DNA of 64,000 nt, from positions 52,493 through 116,492 of the forward strand of contig NZ_PZJT01000013.1 of the NCBI RefSeq assembly GCF_003206135.1, given 5' to 3'. The position numbers were made by a program, and so were the translations under genes. The notes below the pieces were generated by a model, which did no database searches, was not told the origin of the DNA, and saw only the letters and a list, made by a program, of their open reading frames with translations. The DNA is from Salinicola salarius. Lineage in GTDB: Bacteria; Pseudomonadota; Gammaproteobacteria; Pseudomonadales; Halomonadaceae. This document shows positions 50,349 to 60,516 of this stretch, piece after piece (the stretch's first letter is position 1; each line of letters starts with the position of its first letter).

Positions 50349-51754
50349 GCGGCTTCCTGCCCTGGTTCGAGCGGTCCTTGATCAAGAAAGGCGCGAAAAG
50401 CCTCGCCACGCGCCAGATAGTTGGGGAACTGATCGAGACTGGCGCAGGCCGGCGACAGCAGCACGCAGTCTCCTGCCTCGGCGATCGAGGCCGCCCGCTG
50501 CATGGCCTCGACCAGGGTATCGACGCGATGAGTCGCCACCTGTGGCGCCAATGCCGCCACCAGCTGCGGCGCATCCTGGCCGAAGACGATCGCCTCGCGG
50601 GCGTGTCGGGCCAGCGGCGCGGCCAGCGGCGTGAAATCCGCCCCCTTGCCGACGCCGCCCCCCAGCCAGATCAGCTTTCCGGCCAAGGTCTCGCCCAGAC
50701 CGGCGATGGCCGCCAGCGTCGCGCCCACGTTAGTGCCTTTGGAATCGTTGATCCAGCGAACGCCGCCGCGCTCGGCGACTATCTCGCCGCGGTGCGGCAG
50801 CCCGGCAAAGTGCCCCAGTACCTGGCGCATGACCGCCAGCGGCAGCCCGATGACATGCCCGATTGCCATTGCGGCCAGTGCGTTGGCCTGATTGTGACGC
50901 CCCGCCAGCCGCAGCTCGCTGACCGGCATCAACGGCTGCTCGCCGTGGCACAGCCACTCGCCTGCCTCGAGAGGCGAGATGCCCCACGTGTCGCCCGTGG
51001 GTTGCTTCGTCGTGAAGCGCTCGCAGGGTATCGACGTATCCTCCGGCCAGGTCGCCTCGTCTTCGGCATTGACCACGACGTGCCTGGCCTTGTCGAAGAT
51101 TCGCGACTTGGCTTGCCGGTAGCCGGCCATGTCGCCATGCCGATCAAGGTGATCGACGGACAGGTTGAGAAAGGCGGCGCACACCGCGCCCAGCCCCTCG
51201 AGCGTCTCCAGCTGGAAACTCGACAGCTCCAGCACGAACAGGTCGGCATCGAGATGATCGATCAGCAGATCGAGCGCAGCGTCGCCCAGGTTGCCTCCCA
51301 CGGCGACCCGCCTGCCGGCCTGCCGCGCCATGTCGCCAACCAGCGTGGTCACCGTGGACTTGGCGTTCGACCCGGTAATGGCGATTATCGGCGCCTTGCA
51401 GTGGCGTGCGAACAGCGCGATCTCGCCGATGACGCGATCCCTCACCGCGGCCAGCCCGGACTTCTGCAGATCCACGCCGGGACTGACGACGATCTCGGCG
51501 AACACCTGCAGATCCAGCGCCTCGAGACCGCCCAGATGGATCTCGACCGTCGGGAACGCCTCACGGAAGGCCTCGATGCCCGGCGGTGCGGTGCGGGTAT
51601 CGGCCACCACGAAGCGCTCCCCCCGATGCTGCAGAAAGCGGGCGATCGCGCGGCCGGAGATCCCCAGCCCGACGACCAGCCAGGGAGCCCCATCTCGATG
51701 ATGAGGTTCCGGCGAGCGTTGGGTTGACGGGGTGGAATGCACGGAATCGCTCAT
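50342..51754 (-). CDS. murD: UDP-N-acetylmuramoylalanine-D-glutamate ligase
   Basis: Adds D-Glu to UDP-MurNAc-L-Ala; 470 residues. VVGLGISGRAIARFL begins the UDP domain and the P-loop is the variant IAITGSNAKSTVTTLVG (Ala where Gly is usual in GTNGKST). The WINDSKGTNVGAT motif is present. It lies 4 bp after mraY. The protein starts with about 20 extra polar residues (MSDSVHSTPSTQRSPEPHH), so a later start is possible. Confidence 0.96.
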   Translation of the reverse strand: MSDSVHSTPSTQRSPEPHHRDGAPWLVVGLGISGRAIARFLQHRGERFVVADTRTAPPGIEAFREAFPTVEIHLGGLEALDLQVFAEIVVSPGVDLQKSGLAAVRDRVIGEIALFARHCKAPIIAITGSNAKSTVTTLVGDMARQAGRRVAVGGNLGDAALDLLIDHLDADLFVLELSSFQLETLEGLGAVCAAFLNLSVDHLDRHGDMAGYRQAKSRIFDKARHVVVNAEDEATWPEDTSIPCERFTTKQPTGDTWGISPLEAGEWLCHGEQPLMPVSELRLAGRHNQANALAAMAIGHVIGLPLAVMRQVLGHFAGLPHRGEIVAERGGVRWINDSKGTNVGATLAAIAGLGETLAGKLIWLGGGVGKGADFTPLAAPLARHAREAIVFGQDAPQLVAALAPQVATHRVDTLVEAMQRAASIAEAGDCVLLSPACASLDQFPNYLARGEAFRAFLDQGPLEPGQEAAC

Positions 51755-51758
51755 GGCA

Positions 51759-52841
51759 TCAACGCAGCTTCAAAGTCGCCAGGCCCAGCAGGACCAGCAT
51801 GACGGTAACGATCCAGAAGCGCACGATCACTCGCGGCTCCGGCCAGCCCTTGAGCTCGAAGTGGTGATGCAAGGGCGCCATGCGGAAGATGCGACGCCCG
51901 GTCAGCTTGTAGGAGCCGACCTGGAGAATGACGGAGATTGTTTCCATGACGAAGACGCCGCCCATGATGAACAGCACGATCTCCTGGCGCACGATGACCG
52001 CGACGATACCCAGCGCGGCACCCAGCGCCAGCGCACCGACGTCGCCCATGAAGACCTGAGCGGGGTAAGTGTTGAACCACAGAAACCCGAGCCCCGCGCC
52101 GGCGATGGTGCCGCAGAATACCGCCAGCTCACCCGCACCCGGCACTTCGGGAATATGCAGGTAGTTGGCGAAAACGGCGTTGCCGCTGGCATAGGCGAAG
52201 ACCGCCAGACCCATGGCAACGAGCACGGTCGGCATGATCGCCAGACCATCGAGGCCGTCGGTGAGATTGACCGCGTTGGAGCTACCGACGATGACCAGAT
52301 AGCTCAGCACGATGTAGAACAGGCCCAGCGGAATCACCACATCCTTGAACAGCGGCACGATCAGGCTGGTCTCGACCGGGCTCGCCGCGGTGAAATAGAG
52401 AACCAGCGAAGCGCCGAGGCCGATCACCGACTGCCAGAAATATTTCCAGCGCGCCGGCAGCCCGCGAGGATTCTTTTCCACTACCTTGCGAAAGTCGTCG
52501 ACCCAGCCGATGGCGCCGAACCCCAGCGTGACGGCCAGCACCACCCAGACGTAGTGATTGGTCAGGTCGCCCCAGAGCAGCGTGCTGACGGCGATGGAGA
52601 TAAGGATCATGGCACCGCCCATGGTCGGCGTACCCGCCTTGGACAGGTGCGACTGGGGGCCGTCGTCGCGCACGGCCTGGCCGATCTGGCGCTCGACCAG
52701 ACGACGAATCATCTGCGGCCCCATCCACAGGCTCAGAAACAGTGCGGTCAGCGTCCCCAGGATCATGCGCAGGGTCAGATACCCGAACACATTGAAAGCA
52801 CTTTGGAAATGGGTCAGCAGTTCAGCCAGAAAAAGCAGCAT
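51759..52841 (-). CDS. mraY: Phospho-MurNAc-pentapeptide transferase
   Basis: Makes lipid I from UDP-MurNAc-pentapeptide and undecaprenyl phosphate; 360 residues, ten membrane helices. It shows the family motifs [27 protein letters not shown] (catalytic Asp region) and the [13 protein letters not shown]is loop. It lies 9 bp after murF. Confidence 0.98.
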   Translation of the reverse strand: MLLFLAELLTHFQSAFNVFGYLTLRMILGTLTALFLSLWMGPQMIRRLVERQIGQAVRDDGPQSHLSKAGTPTMGGAMILISIAVSTLLWGDLTNHYVWVVLAVTLGFGAIGWVDDFRKVVEKNPRGLPARWKYFWQSVIGLGASLVLYFTAASPVETSLIVPLFKDVVIPLGLFYIVLSYLVIVGSSNAVNLTDGLDGLAIMPTVLVAMGLAVFAYASGNAVFANYLHIPEVPGAGELAVFCGTIAGAGLGFLWFNTYPAQVFMGDVGALALGAALGIVAVIVRQEIVLFIMGGVFVMETISVILQVGSYKLTGRRIFRMAPLHHHFELKGWPEPRVIVRFWIVTVMLVLLGLATLKLR

Positions 52842-52850
52842 GAGTCGAAT

Positions 52851-54251
52851 TCACCTTGAGGCATCATCACGCAGTGCGGCGACGAGTCGTTCCATGCCGG
52901 CGCTGCGCGATCCCTTGACCAGCACGCTGGCCCGGGAAGGAAGCTGATCCTGGGCAAAACGCTCGAGCGCTGCCCAGTCATCGAAATGATGGCCTTCGTG
53001 ACCGAAGGCCTCGGATGCGGCACGTGCGGGTTCACCATACGTGCCCAGAAAATCGAGTCCGAGATCGCGGGCCGAACGGCCGACCTCGGCGTGCAGGCGC
53101 TCGCTATCCTCGCCCAGTTCCCCCATCGCGCCGAGAAAACACCAGCGCGGCGACGGCAACGACGACAACGCCTCCAGCGCCGCTCGCATCGCGCCGGGGT
53201 TGGCATTGTAGGTGTCGTCGATCACGCAGCTGCCGCGAATGCCGTCGACCACCTGCATTCGCCCCGCCATGCTGCGGCAGGCTTCGAGCCCGGCCGCGAT
53301 CTCCGCTGCGCCGAAACCCAGCGCATGCGTGGCCGCCGCCGCCGCCAGCGCATTGCGTACGTTGTGCCGGCCCATCAGCGAAAGCCCGACGCGTACCGAC
53401 GCCTCGCCCGGCAGGCAAAGCGTGAAAGCATAACGCCCGGCCGGGTCGCAGACCAGATCACGAGCAGTGACACTGGCGCCAGCCTCGATACCGTAGTCCT
53501 TGATACCGTAGTCCTTGATACCGTAGTCCTCGAGACCGTAGTCGACGACCCGGGCGCGCCCGGCCAGCGCCCGCCAGACGGGAAAATAGGCTTCGTCCCG
53601 ATCGAGAACGGCGCAACCGTCGCTGGAGAGACCCGCCAGGATTTCCCCCTTGGCCTGGGCAATCTGTCCCATGCCGCCGAACTCGCCGACATGCGCGCCC
53701 GTGACGTTGGTGATGATCGCCACCTGCGGCTTGGCCAGCGCCGTGGTCCAGGCGATTTCCCCCAGATGGTTGGCGCCCAGTTCGATCGCCGCATAGCGAT
53801 GCTCGGCGGCAAGCTCGAGCAGTGTCAACGGTGCGCCGATGTCATTGTTCAGATTGCCGCGCGTGGCCAGCGTCGGCGCCCGCCGACCCAGTATCGAGGC
53901 CAGCATCTCCTTGACCGTGGTCTTGCCGCTGTTGCCGGTGACCGCGATCAGCTGTCCGTCCCAGTCGAGCCGATGCGCGCGGGCCAGCAGACCCAGCGCC
54001 AGACGCGTGTCGGGCACGACGATCTGTGCCAGCGAGTCGGCTACCGGATGGTCGACGACGGCGCCGACCGCCCCTTTTTCCCGCGCCTGAGCCAGAAATT
54101 CATGGGCATCGAACCGCTCCCCCCGCAGTGCGACCAGCAGATCGCCGGGGCGGAGCGCTCGCGTATCGGTGACGATTCGCGTGACCGCGGCATCTGCTCC
54201 TTCGAAAGGCGCACCGAGCCGCGCGGCGATGGTGCTCAACACCTCGCTCAT
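52851..54251 (-). CDS. murF: UDP-MurNAc-tripeptide-D-Ala-D-Ala ligase
   Basis: Adds D-Ala-D-Ala to complete the cytoplasmic precursor; 466 residues. The P-loop is VTGNSGKTTVKEML and the UDP-domain motif is LVALRGERFDAHEFL. IDDTYNANPGAMRAAL is conserved. Around bases 53487-53546 there is an in-frame 15-bp tandem repeat giving DYGLEDYGIKDYGIKDYG. The start overlaps the murE stop by ATGA. Confidence 0.96.
   Translation of the reverse strand: MSEVLSTIAARLGAPFEGADAAVTRIVTDTRALRPGDLLVALRGERFDAHEFLAQAREKGAVGAVVDHPVADSLAQIVVPDTRLALGLLARAHRLDWDGQLIAVTGNSGKTTVKEMLASILGRRAPTLATRGNLNNDIGAPLTLLELAAEHRYAAIELGANHLGEIAWTTALAKPQVAIITNVTGAHVGEFGGMGQIAQAKGEILAGLSSDGCAVLDRDEAYFPVWRALAGRARVVDYGLEDYGIKDYGIKDYGIEAGASVTARDLVCDPAGRYAFTLCLPGEASVRVGLSLMGRHNVRNALAAAAATHALGFGAAEIAAGLEACRSMAGRMQVVDGIRGSCVIDDTYNANPGAMRAALEALSSLPSPRWCFLGAMGELGEDSERLHAEVGRSARDLGLDFLGTYGEPARAASEAFGHEGHHFDDWAALERFAQDQLPSRASVLVKGSRSAGMERLVAALRDDASR
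53487..53546 (-). repeat. In-frame 15-bp tandem repeat in murF
   Basis: Four copies of GATACCGTAGTCCTT (plus-strand reading), two identical and two with one to several changes. They encode a repeated Asp-Tyr-Gly-Ile-Lys unit in the central ligase region of MurF. Confidence 0.95.
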
Positions 54252-55780
54252 GCGGTTTTCCCCTTTACCTGGCATAGCGCCGTCGCGATGTCGATATCGC
54301 TGAACGGGTGGCGCACGCCGTCGATCTCCTGATAATCCTCGTGGCCCTTGCCGGCAATCAGCACGATGTCGTCGGCGCCGGCAGCGTCGATGACCCGCTC
54401 GATCGCCTGCCGCCGGCCATCGATAGACCAGGCCGTCGCTTGCGCCGAAGGTGACAGGCCGGCCACGATCTGGTCACGAATGCGGCTCGGATCTTCGCTG
54501 CGCGGGTTGTCGTCGGTGACGACGATTCGATCGGCGAGCGTTTCGGCCAAGGCGGCCATCAACGGACGCTTGCCGCTGTCGCGATCGCCGCCACAGCCGA
54601 ACACGCACCAGAGCTTGCCGCCTTCCCTGCTCGGCAGATGTGCGCGCAGTGCCGAGAGCGCATTCTCCAATGCATCGGGGGTATGGGCGTAATCGACCAC
54701 CACGACAGGCCCGCCGGCATCGGCCACTCTCGGCAGCCGCTGCATGCGCCCCGGCACCGGCTGGAGCCGGGACGCGGCTTGCCACAGCGAATCCAGCGGG
54801 TAGCCCAGCCCGTAGAGCGTGGCGATCGCCGACAGCGCATTGTCGAGGTTGAAACGTCCCATCAGCGGCAATTCGAGAACGCCCTCGTTCTCCGGCGTCG
54901 CGACGATGGCGCGCAATCCGCCGGGCAGCGCCTCGCAATCGACGACCCGCAAGGTCGTCGCCTCGTTGCTACCGGTGGCCAATACCCGGACGCCTTCCGG
55001 CAACCCCGCCAGCATCAGTCGTGCGAGCGGGTCGTCGCCATTGACGACCGCCAGCTTCAGCCCGTCGCGCTTGAACAGCCTGGCTTTCGCCGCCGCGTAA
55101 GCCGCCATGCTGCCGTGATAATCGAGATGATCGCGGCTCAGGTTGGTGAAGACCGCGGTATCGATTCGGGTATCGCCCAGCCGCTCCTGCGCCAGTGCAT
55201 GCGACGACACCTCCATCGCCACGACTTCGATGCCCTCGCTCGCCAGTTCGCCGAGCATCTGTTGCAGCGCCAGCGGCCCCGGCGTGGTCTGCAATGCGGA
55301 ACGTACCGCGCCGGGCCGGCCATAACCCAGCGTACCGATGACCCCGGCCGGCGTACCGAGCGCCTCCAGCAACGCGGCGATATAGTGAGTCACCGAACTC
55401 TTGCCGTTGGTGCCGGTGACACCGATCAGTTTCAACGAATCCGGCACCGCAAACAGCCGGCGACCGAGGGCCGCCAGCTGCCGCGTCAAACCCGGCAGCG
55501 CAAGAACCCGTTCGTCATCCGACCATTGCGGATCGAGCCCATCGGCCTCGCACAGCACGCCCGCGACACCGGCTCCAAGCGCATCGGCGATGAATTGTCG
55601 CCCGTCCGCGCTGACGCCCGGCACCGCCAGGAACAAATCGCCCTCCTGCAGTTGCCGACTGTCCAGGCACAGCGTCGAATCGACCGAGGCGGGAAGCCAG
55701 GAAGTCAACCGCTCGGGGCGAGCGATCTCGGGCCAGAGCGAGGCCAGCGCGTCGGCGAGTCTTGCGGTATCGGTCTTCAT
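54248..55780 (-). CDS. murE: UDP-MurNAc-tripeptide synthetase (meso-DAP adding)
   Basis: Adds meso-diaminopimelate; 510 residues. The P-loop is GVTGTNGKSSVTHYIA and the diaminopimelate-specificity box is TDDNPRSEDP, typical of Gram-negative MurE. LLMEVSSHALAQ-type motif appears as VAMEVSSHALAQERL. It overlaps both ftsI and murF by ATGA. Confidence 0.97.
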   Translation of the reverse strand: MKTDTARLADALASLWPEIARPERLTSWLPASVDSTLCLDSRQLQEGDLFLAVPGVSADGRQFIADALGAGVAGVLCEADGLDPQWSDDERVLALPGLTRQLAALGRRLFAVPDSLKLIGVTGTNGKSSVTHYIAALLEALGTPAGVIGTLGYGRPGAVRSALQTTPGPLALQQMLGELASEGIEVVAMEVSSHALAQERLGDTRIDTAVFTNLSRDHLDYHGSMAAYAAAKARLFKRDGLKLAVVNGDDPLARLMLAGLPEGVRVLATGSNEATTLRVVDCEALPGGLRAIVATPENEGVLELPLMGRFNLDNALSAIATLYGLGYPLDSLWQAASRLQPVPGRMQRLPRVADAGGPVVVVDYAHTPDALENALSALRAHLPSREGGKLWCVFGCGGDRDSGKRPLMAALAETLADRIVVTDDNPRSEDPSRIRDQIVAGLSPSAQATAWSIDGRRQAIERVIDAAGADDIVLIAGKGHEDYQEIDGVRHPFSDIDIATALCQVKGKTA

Positions 55781-57507
55781 GGGTTGGACTCCTGTTCCGC
55801 CGCGCCGGATGGCGCATCGGGAGGCACGTCGAGCAGCCGCAAGGCGTTACCGACGACACGACTGAACACAGGGGCGGCGACCAGGCCACCGTAGTAGTCA
55901 CCCTTCTTGGGATTGTCGATCATCACCACCGTGACGATACGCGGATTGGAAGCCGGGGCAATACCGGCAAAAAGCCCGCGATACTCGACTTCCTGATAGC
56001 CCGTGCTGGTTACCTTGCGCACCGTGCCGGTCTTGCCGGCAATCTGGTAGCCCGGCACCATCGCCAGATGTCCACCCGCGTTGGGCTGGACGATCTTTTC
56101 CATCATCGCCAGCAACTCATGGGCGATACGCGGCGACATTACCTGCTCGCTATCCGGGTCGCCATTGAGTTTGAGCAGCGATGGAGACAACCGCTTGCCA
56201 TCGTTGGCGATGGCCGTATACGCGCTCGCCAGTTGCAACGGCGTCACGGCGACGCCGTAGCCGTAAGCCATCGCCGCCTGGGCGCTACGCGGCAGATTGA
56301 TCGTGGAGGGCAGGCTACCGCTGTTTTCACCGGGGAAGCCGGTTCCGGGCGACTGCCCCAGGCCCAGTTCGCGATAGCGATTCCAGATGGCATCCTGGGG
56401 CAGCGACAACGCGATGTGAGACATGCCGATATTCGATGAGTGCAGCAGGATTCCCGCCGGCGTCAGCTTGCCGTAGTTGCGGAAGTCCCGGATGGTGTAG
56501 CCATCCACCACCATCCAGCCCGGCGAGGTGTCGATGATGCTCTCCGGCGAAAATTGATCGGAAGCCAGGGCTGCCGACATGGCCAGCGGCTTCATCACCG
56601 AACCGGGCTCGATGGCGTCGGTAATCGCCTGATTGCGCAATCCGCGCACATCGACATCGCTGCGGTTGTTGGGGTTGTAGGATGGCAAGTTCGCCATCGC
56701 CAGCACCTCGCCGGTCCGCGCATCCAGCATGACCAGCGAACCACCGTCGGCGTCGTTCTTGCGAACCCCCGCTGCCAGTTCGCGATAAGCCATGTACTGC
56801 AGGCGCAGATCGATCGACAGCGAGAGATCACCGCCCGGCTTGGCTTCCTCGATCAGATGCAGATCCCGAACCAGCCGCCCTTTGCGATCCTTGAGCACAC
56901 GTCGCTTGCCGGGCTGGCCGGTGAGATAGCGGTTGTAGGCGAGCTCGAGCCCTTCCTGCCCCTTGTCGTCGACATTGGTCACGCCGACGAGCTGTGCCGC
57001 CACTTCTCCCGCCGGATAGTAGCGCTTGTATTCGTCGCGGGCGTAGACGCCGGGCATCTGCAGGTCGAGAACCGGCTTGGCTGCGGCCGGCGTGAGCTGG
57101 CGCCGCAGATACATGAATTCATGATCCGAGTAACGCGAGATGCGATCGGCCAGTTGGCCGGGATCCACCTTGAGCGCCTTCGCCAGCAGCGTCTGCTGGA
57201 TAGGATCCTGGGGCAGTTCCTGCGGATTGGCCCAGAGCGTGATGACCGGCGTCGAGATCGCCAGGGGGTCGCCGTTGCGATCGCTGATCATTCCGCGATG
57301 CGCCCCGATGGACTCGACGCGCAGCGTGCGGGCGTCGCCCTGGTTCTGGAGGAAACTGCGGTCGATTACCTGGAGATAGACGACGCGGCCCACGAGGGCG
57401 GATAGCGCCACCAGGATGATGAACAACATGAACCAGTAGCGCCCCGCCCCCAACGGGGCGTCCGCTCGGCGTCGCCTGTCCGTGGCAGCGCGTCTTGTCG
57501 CACTCAT
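55777..57507 (-). CDS. ftsI: Septal transpeptidase FtsI (PBP3)
   Basis: Division-specific class B penicillin-binding protein; 576 residues. One membrane helix (residues about 25-45), the non-penicillin-binding module, then the transpeptidase with the active Ser in GSVMKPLAM (SxxK, where E. coli has STVK), SSN, and KTGT in IAGKTGTVRK. It starts by ATGA overlap with ftsL. Confidence 0.97.
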   Translation of the reverse strand: MSATRRAATDRRRRADAPLGAGRYWFMLFIILVALSALVGRVVYLQVIDRSFLQNQGDARTLRVESIGAHRGMISDRNGDPLAISTPVITLWANPQELPQDPIQQTLLAKALKVDPGQLADRISRYSDHEFMYLRRQLTPAAAKPVLDLQMPGVYARDEYKRYYPAGEVAAQLVGVTNVDDKGQEGLELAYNRYLTGQPGKRRVLKDRKGRLVRDLHLIEEAKPGGDLSLSIDLRLQYMAYRELAAGVRKNDADGGSLVMLDARTGEVLAMANLPSYNPNNRSDVDVRGLRNQAITDAIEPGSVMKPLAMSAALASDQFSPESIIDTSPGWMVVDGYTIRDFRNYGKLTPAGILLHSSNIGMSHIALSLPQDAIWNRYRELGLGQSPGTGFPGENSGSLPSTINLPRSAQAAMAYGYGVAVTPLQLASAYTAIANDGKRLSPSLLKLNGDPDSEQVMSPRIAHELLAMMEKIVQPNAGGHLAMVPGYQIAGKTGTVRKVTSTGYQEVEYRGLFAGIAPASNPRIVTVVMIDNPKKGDYYGGLVAAPVFSRVVGNALRLLDVPPDAPSGAAEQESNP

Positions 57508-57836
57508 GGATGAATCACCTTCACTTCATCGACACTCGGTACGCGCATGTTCAGACGCTTGCTGGCCAGCGACTCGATACGTGCCGGTGACGACCAGGTA
57601 CTCTCCTCGAGCAGCAGGCGCCCCCACTCCGTCTGCAGGGAATCCCGCTGATTCTCCAGCTTCTGCAGCCGTGCATACTGCACCCGGGTCAAATGAGACG
57701 TGCTGATGATGGCCAGCGCCGTCACCAGCACCGCGATGGTCACGATGCCGAGCAGTGTGCCGCGGAACCCCGGACGGCGGGCGAACGGCCAGTCACCGGT
57801 CTCCAACAGGCTGCGTCGTCGTCCTTGAACGGCCAT
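57504..57836 (-). CDS. ftsL: Cell division protein FtsL
   Basis: A 110-residue bitopic divisome protein: cytoplasmic basic part, one membrane span (GTLLGIVTIAVLVTALAII), then a leucine-zipper coiled coil (YARLQKLENQRDSLQTEWG). It pairs with FtsB and FtsQ. It lies 8 bp after rsmH and overlaps ftsI. Confidence 0.94.
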   Translation of the reverse strand: MAVQGRRRSLLETGDWPFARRPGFRGTLLGIVTIAVLVTALAIISTSHLTRVQYARLQKLENQRDSLQTEWGRLLLEESTWSSPARIESLASKRLNMRVPSVDEVKVIHP

Positions 57837-57844
57837 GTTGCTCC

Positions 57845-58846
57845 TTATCTCGACTTCTCGACGGCAGGCCCCAGCTTCTCGGCGATGCGCATGACCGCAC
57901 TGCGCGCACGGGGGTTCGCATCGACCTCGCTGTCGCTGGCACGCATTGCCTTGCCTACCGGCTTGAGCCGCTTGTCGAGTTGATCCTCGCGAATGGGCAT
58001 GCCGCGGGGCAAATGCGTATCCCCGCGAGACTGATCGCGAATGAAACGTTTGACCAGCCGATCTTCCAGCGAATGAAAACTGATCACCACCAGCCGACCT
58101 CCAGGCGCCAGCGCATCCAGCGCGACGGCCAGGGCGCGTTCCAGCTGGCCCAGTTCGTCATTGAGATGGATGCGAATGGCCTGGAAGACGCGAGTTGCAG
58201 GATGCTTGCCCTTTTCCCAGGCAGGATGCGCCGCCTTGACGATCTCGGCGAGCTGATGGGTCCGTTCGATCGGGGCCTCGCGACGCGCCGCGACGATGGC
58301 CCGCGCGATTCGCTTGGCGAAGCGCTCTTCCCCGTAGGTCTTGAAGACACGCGCCATCTCCTGATCGTCGGTGCGCGCGATCCATTCGGCAGCGCCAATG
58401 CCCGAGGTCGGGTCCATGCGCATGTCCAGCGGGCCATCCCGCAGGAAGCTGAAGCCGCGCTCGGGGTCGTCCAACTGGGGTGAAGAAACACCGACATCGA
58501 GAAGAATGCCGTTCAAACGGCCATGGACACCGCACGCCTCGGCATGACGGTCCAGTTCGCCAAACACGCCGCGACATACCGTCAGCCGCGGATCGTCGAT
58601 CTCGGCGGCAACCGCCAGCGCGGCAGGATCGCGGTCGATCGCGATCAGGCGCCCACTCTCGTCGAGACGGGAGAGAATCGCTCGAGAGTGGCCACCACGG
58701 CCGAAAGTGCCATCGAGATAGACACCGGTGGGGGACTGCACCAACGCATCCACGGCTCCGTCGAGCAGCACGCTGGTATGGCGAAAATCGGCGCGATTCG
58801 CCGCACCGCCTTGGGGTGCTTCTGGAGCGTTGTCGCGGTGCTGCAT
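57845..58846 (-). CDS. rsmH: 16S rRNA m4C1402 methyltransferase RsmH (MraW)
   Basis: N4-methylates C1402 of 16S rRNA; 333 residues. The SAM motif is [16 protein letters not shown], followed by [15 protein letters not shown] and [15 protein letters not shown]. The ATG at 58846 (MQHRDNAPE) was chosen; upstream in-frame codons run into the RNase P RNA gene. It is the first protein gene of the dcw cluster here; mraZ, normally just before it, is absent. Confidence 0.96.
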   Translation of the reverse strand: MQHRDNAPEAPQGGAANRADFRHTSVLLDGAVDALVQSPTGVYLDGTFGRGGHSRAILSRLDESGRLIAIDRDPAALAVAAEIDDPRLTVCRGVFGELDRHAEACGVHGRLNGILLDVGVSSPQLDDPERGFSFLRDGPLDMRMDPTSGIGAAEWIARTDDQEMARVFKTYGEERFAKRIARAIVAARREAPIERTHQLAEIVKAAHPAWEKGKHPATRVFQAIRIHLNDELGQLERALAVALDALAPGGRLVVISFHSLEDRLVKRFIRDQSRGDTHLPRGMPIREDQLDKRLKPVGKAMRASDSEVDANPRARSAVMRIAEKLGPAVEKSR

Positions 58847-58879
58847 GAAGATCTCGGTATCGAACGGCGGAAATCGAAG

Positions 58880-59231
<352 letters not shown>

Positions 59232-59420
59232 GCGCGCAAGAATAGCAGCCCCCCGTGACCCTCTCAAGACAGCATTGCCGCGTTGAGCGAAAGCCGTTGC
59301 CATCGGCACGAAAACGTCGCGTAATGCCGACACTTGCAGCCCATGACAAGGGCTAAAGACATCTTTACAAGAGATCTTCAAAAGAGACCTTCACAACATC
59401 CAGGAATCCCGGGTATCGAC

Positions 59421-60275
59421 CTAGACGTCAGACTTCAATTCTAGTGCCATCTGATACCAGTGCTTGCGACGCCCGCCCAGAAGGCGCACGACGACCGCCG
59501 CCGCATTCTTGACCGCCACCCCTTCGGCCAGCATCGCGCGGAGCAGCGCTTCGCCCTCGGCATCATCGGCAGCTTCCTCCCGGGGCGGCGCGCCAGCCAG
59601 CATGACCACGAACTCTCCCCTCGCCTGATCGGGATCTTCGTCCATGATGCTCAGCAGTTCGGCCGCGGAACCGTCGAGCAGTGTCTCGAAGGTCTTGGTC
59701 AGCTCCCGTGCCAGCACCACCTGGCGCTCGCCGACCACGGCGGCGAGATCCGCCAGCAGATCGCGAATCCGGTGCGGCGATTCGTAGAACACCCGCGTTT
59801 CTTCCCGCGATGCGCCCACCTCCAGCTGCTTCCGCCGCGGACCGGACTTGGCCGGCAGAAATCCCTCGAAGGTGAAGCGATCCGTCGGCAATCCGGCGGC
59901 GCTAAGCGCCGCGATCAGTGCGCAAGGGCCCGGGATCGGCACCACACGACACCCGGCCCGACGCAGCTCTCGCACCAGGACGAATCCCGGATCGGAGATC
60001 AATGGCGTTCCGGCATCGCTGACCAGCGCCAGCTGCGCCCCATCGGCCAGCCGTCGACGAAGCTGCTCGACCCGTGCCGCCTCATTGTGTTCGTGCAACG
60101 AGACCAGCGGCCGCTCGATACCCAGATGCCGAAGCAGACGCTGCGTATGCCGCGTATCCTCGGCCGCGATCGCATCGACCTCCGAGAGAACCCGGCCCGC
60201 CCGGGCGCTCAGGTCCTCAAGATTCCCAATCGGCGTAGCGACCACGTACAATACGCCTTCCTTTGTCTCGCTCAT
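59421..60275 (-). CDS. rsmI: 16S rRNA 2'-O-methyltransferase RsmI
   Basis: Methylates the 2'-OH of C1402, the same nucleotide RsmH modifies; 284 residues. The family core LYVVATPIGNLEDLSARA, AAEDTRHTQRLLRHL, ALVSDAGTPLISDPG and PIPGPCALIAALSAAGLP is intact. The ATG at 60275 matches the usual start. It is divergent from lpoA with a 241-bp gap, as in enterics. Confidence 0.97.
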   Translation of the reverse strand: MSETKEGVLYVVATPIGNLEDLSARAGRVLSEVDAIAAEDTRHTQRLLRHLGIERPLVSLHEHNEAARVEQLRRRLADGAQLALVSDAGTPLISDPGFVLVRELRRAGCRVVPIPGPCALIAALSAAGLPTDRFTFEGFLPAKSGPRRKQLEVGASREETRVFYESPHRIRDLLADLAAVVGERQVVLARELTKTFETLLDGSAAELLSIMDEDPDQARGEFVVMLAGAPPREEAADDAEGEALLRAMLAEGVAVKNAAAVVVRLLGGRRKHWYQMALELKSDV

Positions 60276-60516
60276 TCGGTACCATCCGGATTGACATGCA
60301 TTCACATCGACGACCGCCACTGGCAGACTCGATGCTCAGTTTCGGCAAGGAAGCCTCCGCAAGGCCGCGATGGACGACCACAGGCCATCGATCGATAGAC
60401 GCCTTCAGCGGAACGGGTAAAGGTCAATGCTTCGGGCTACGATTTATCGATAGTGGCTTCATCGATGACGGGTGTCCCGGGCGCAAGGCCTCTCAACAAG
60501 TAAAGGGAAAGACACT

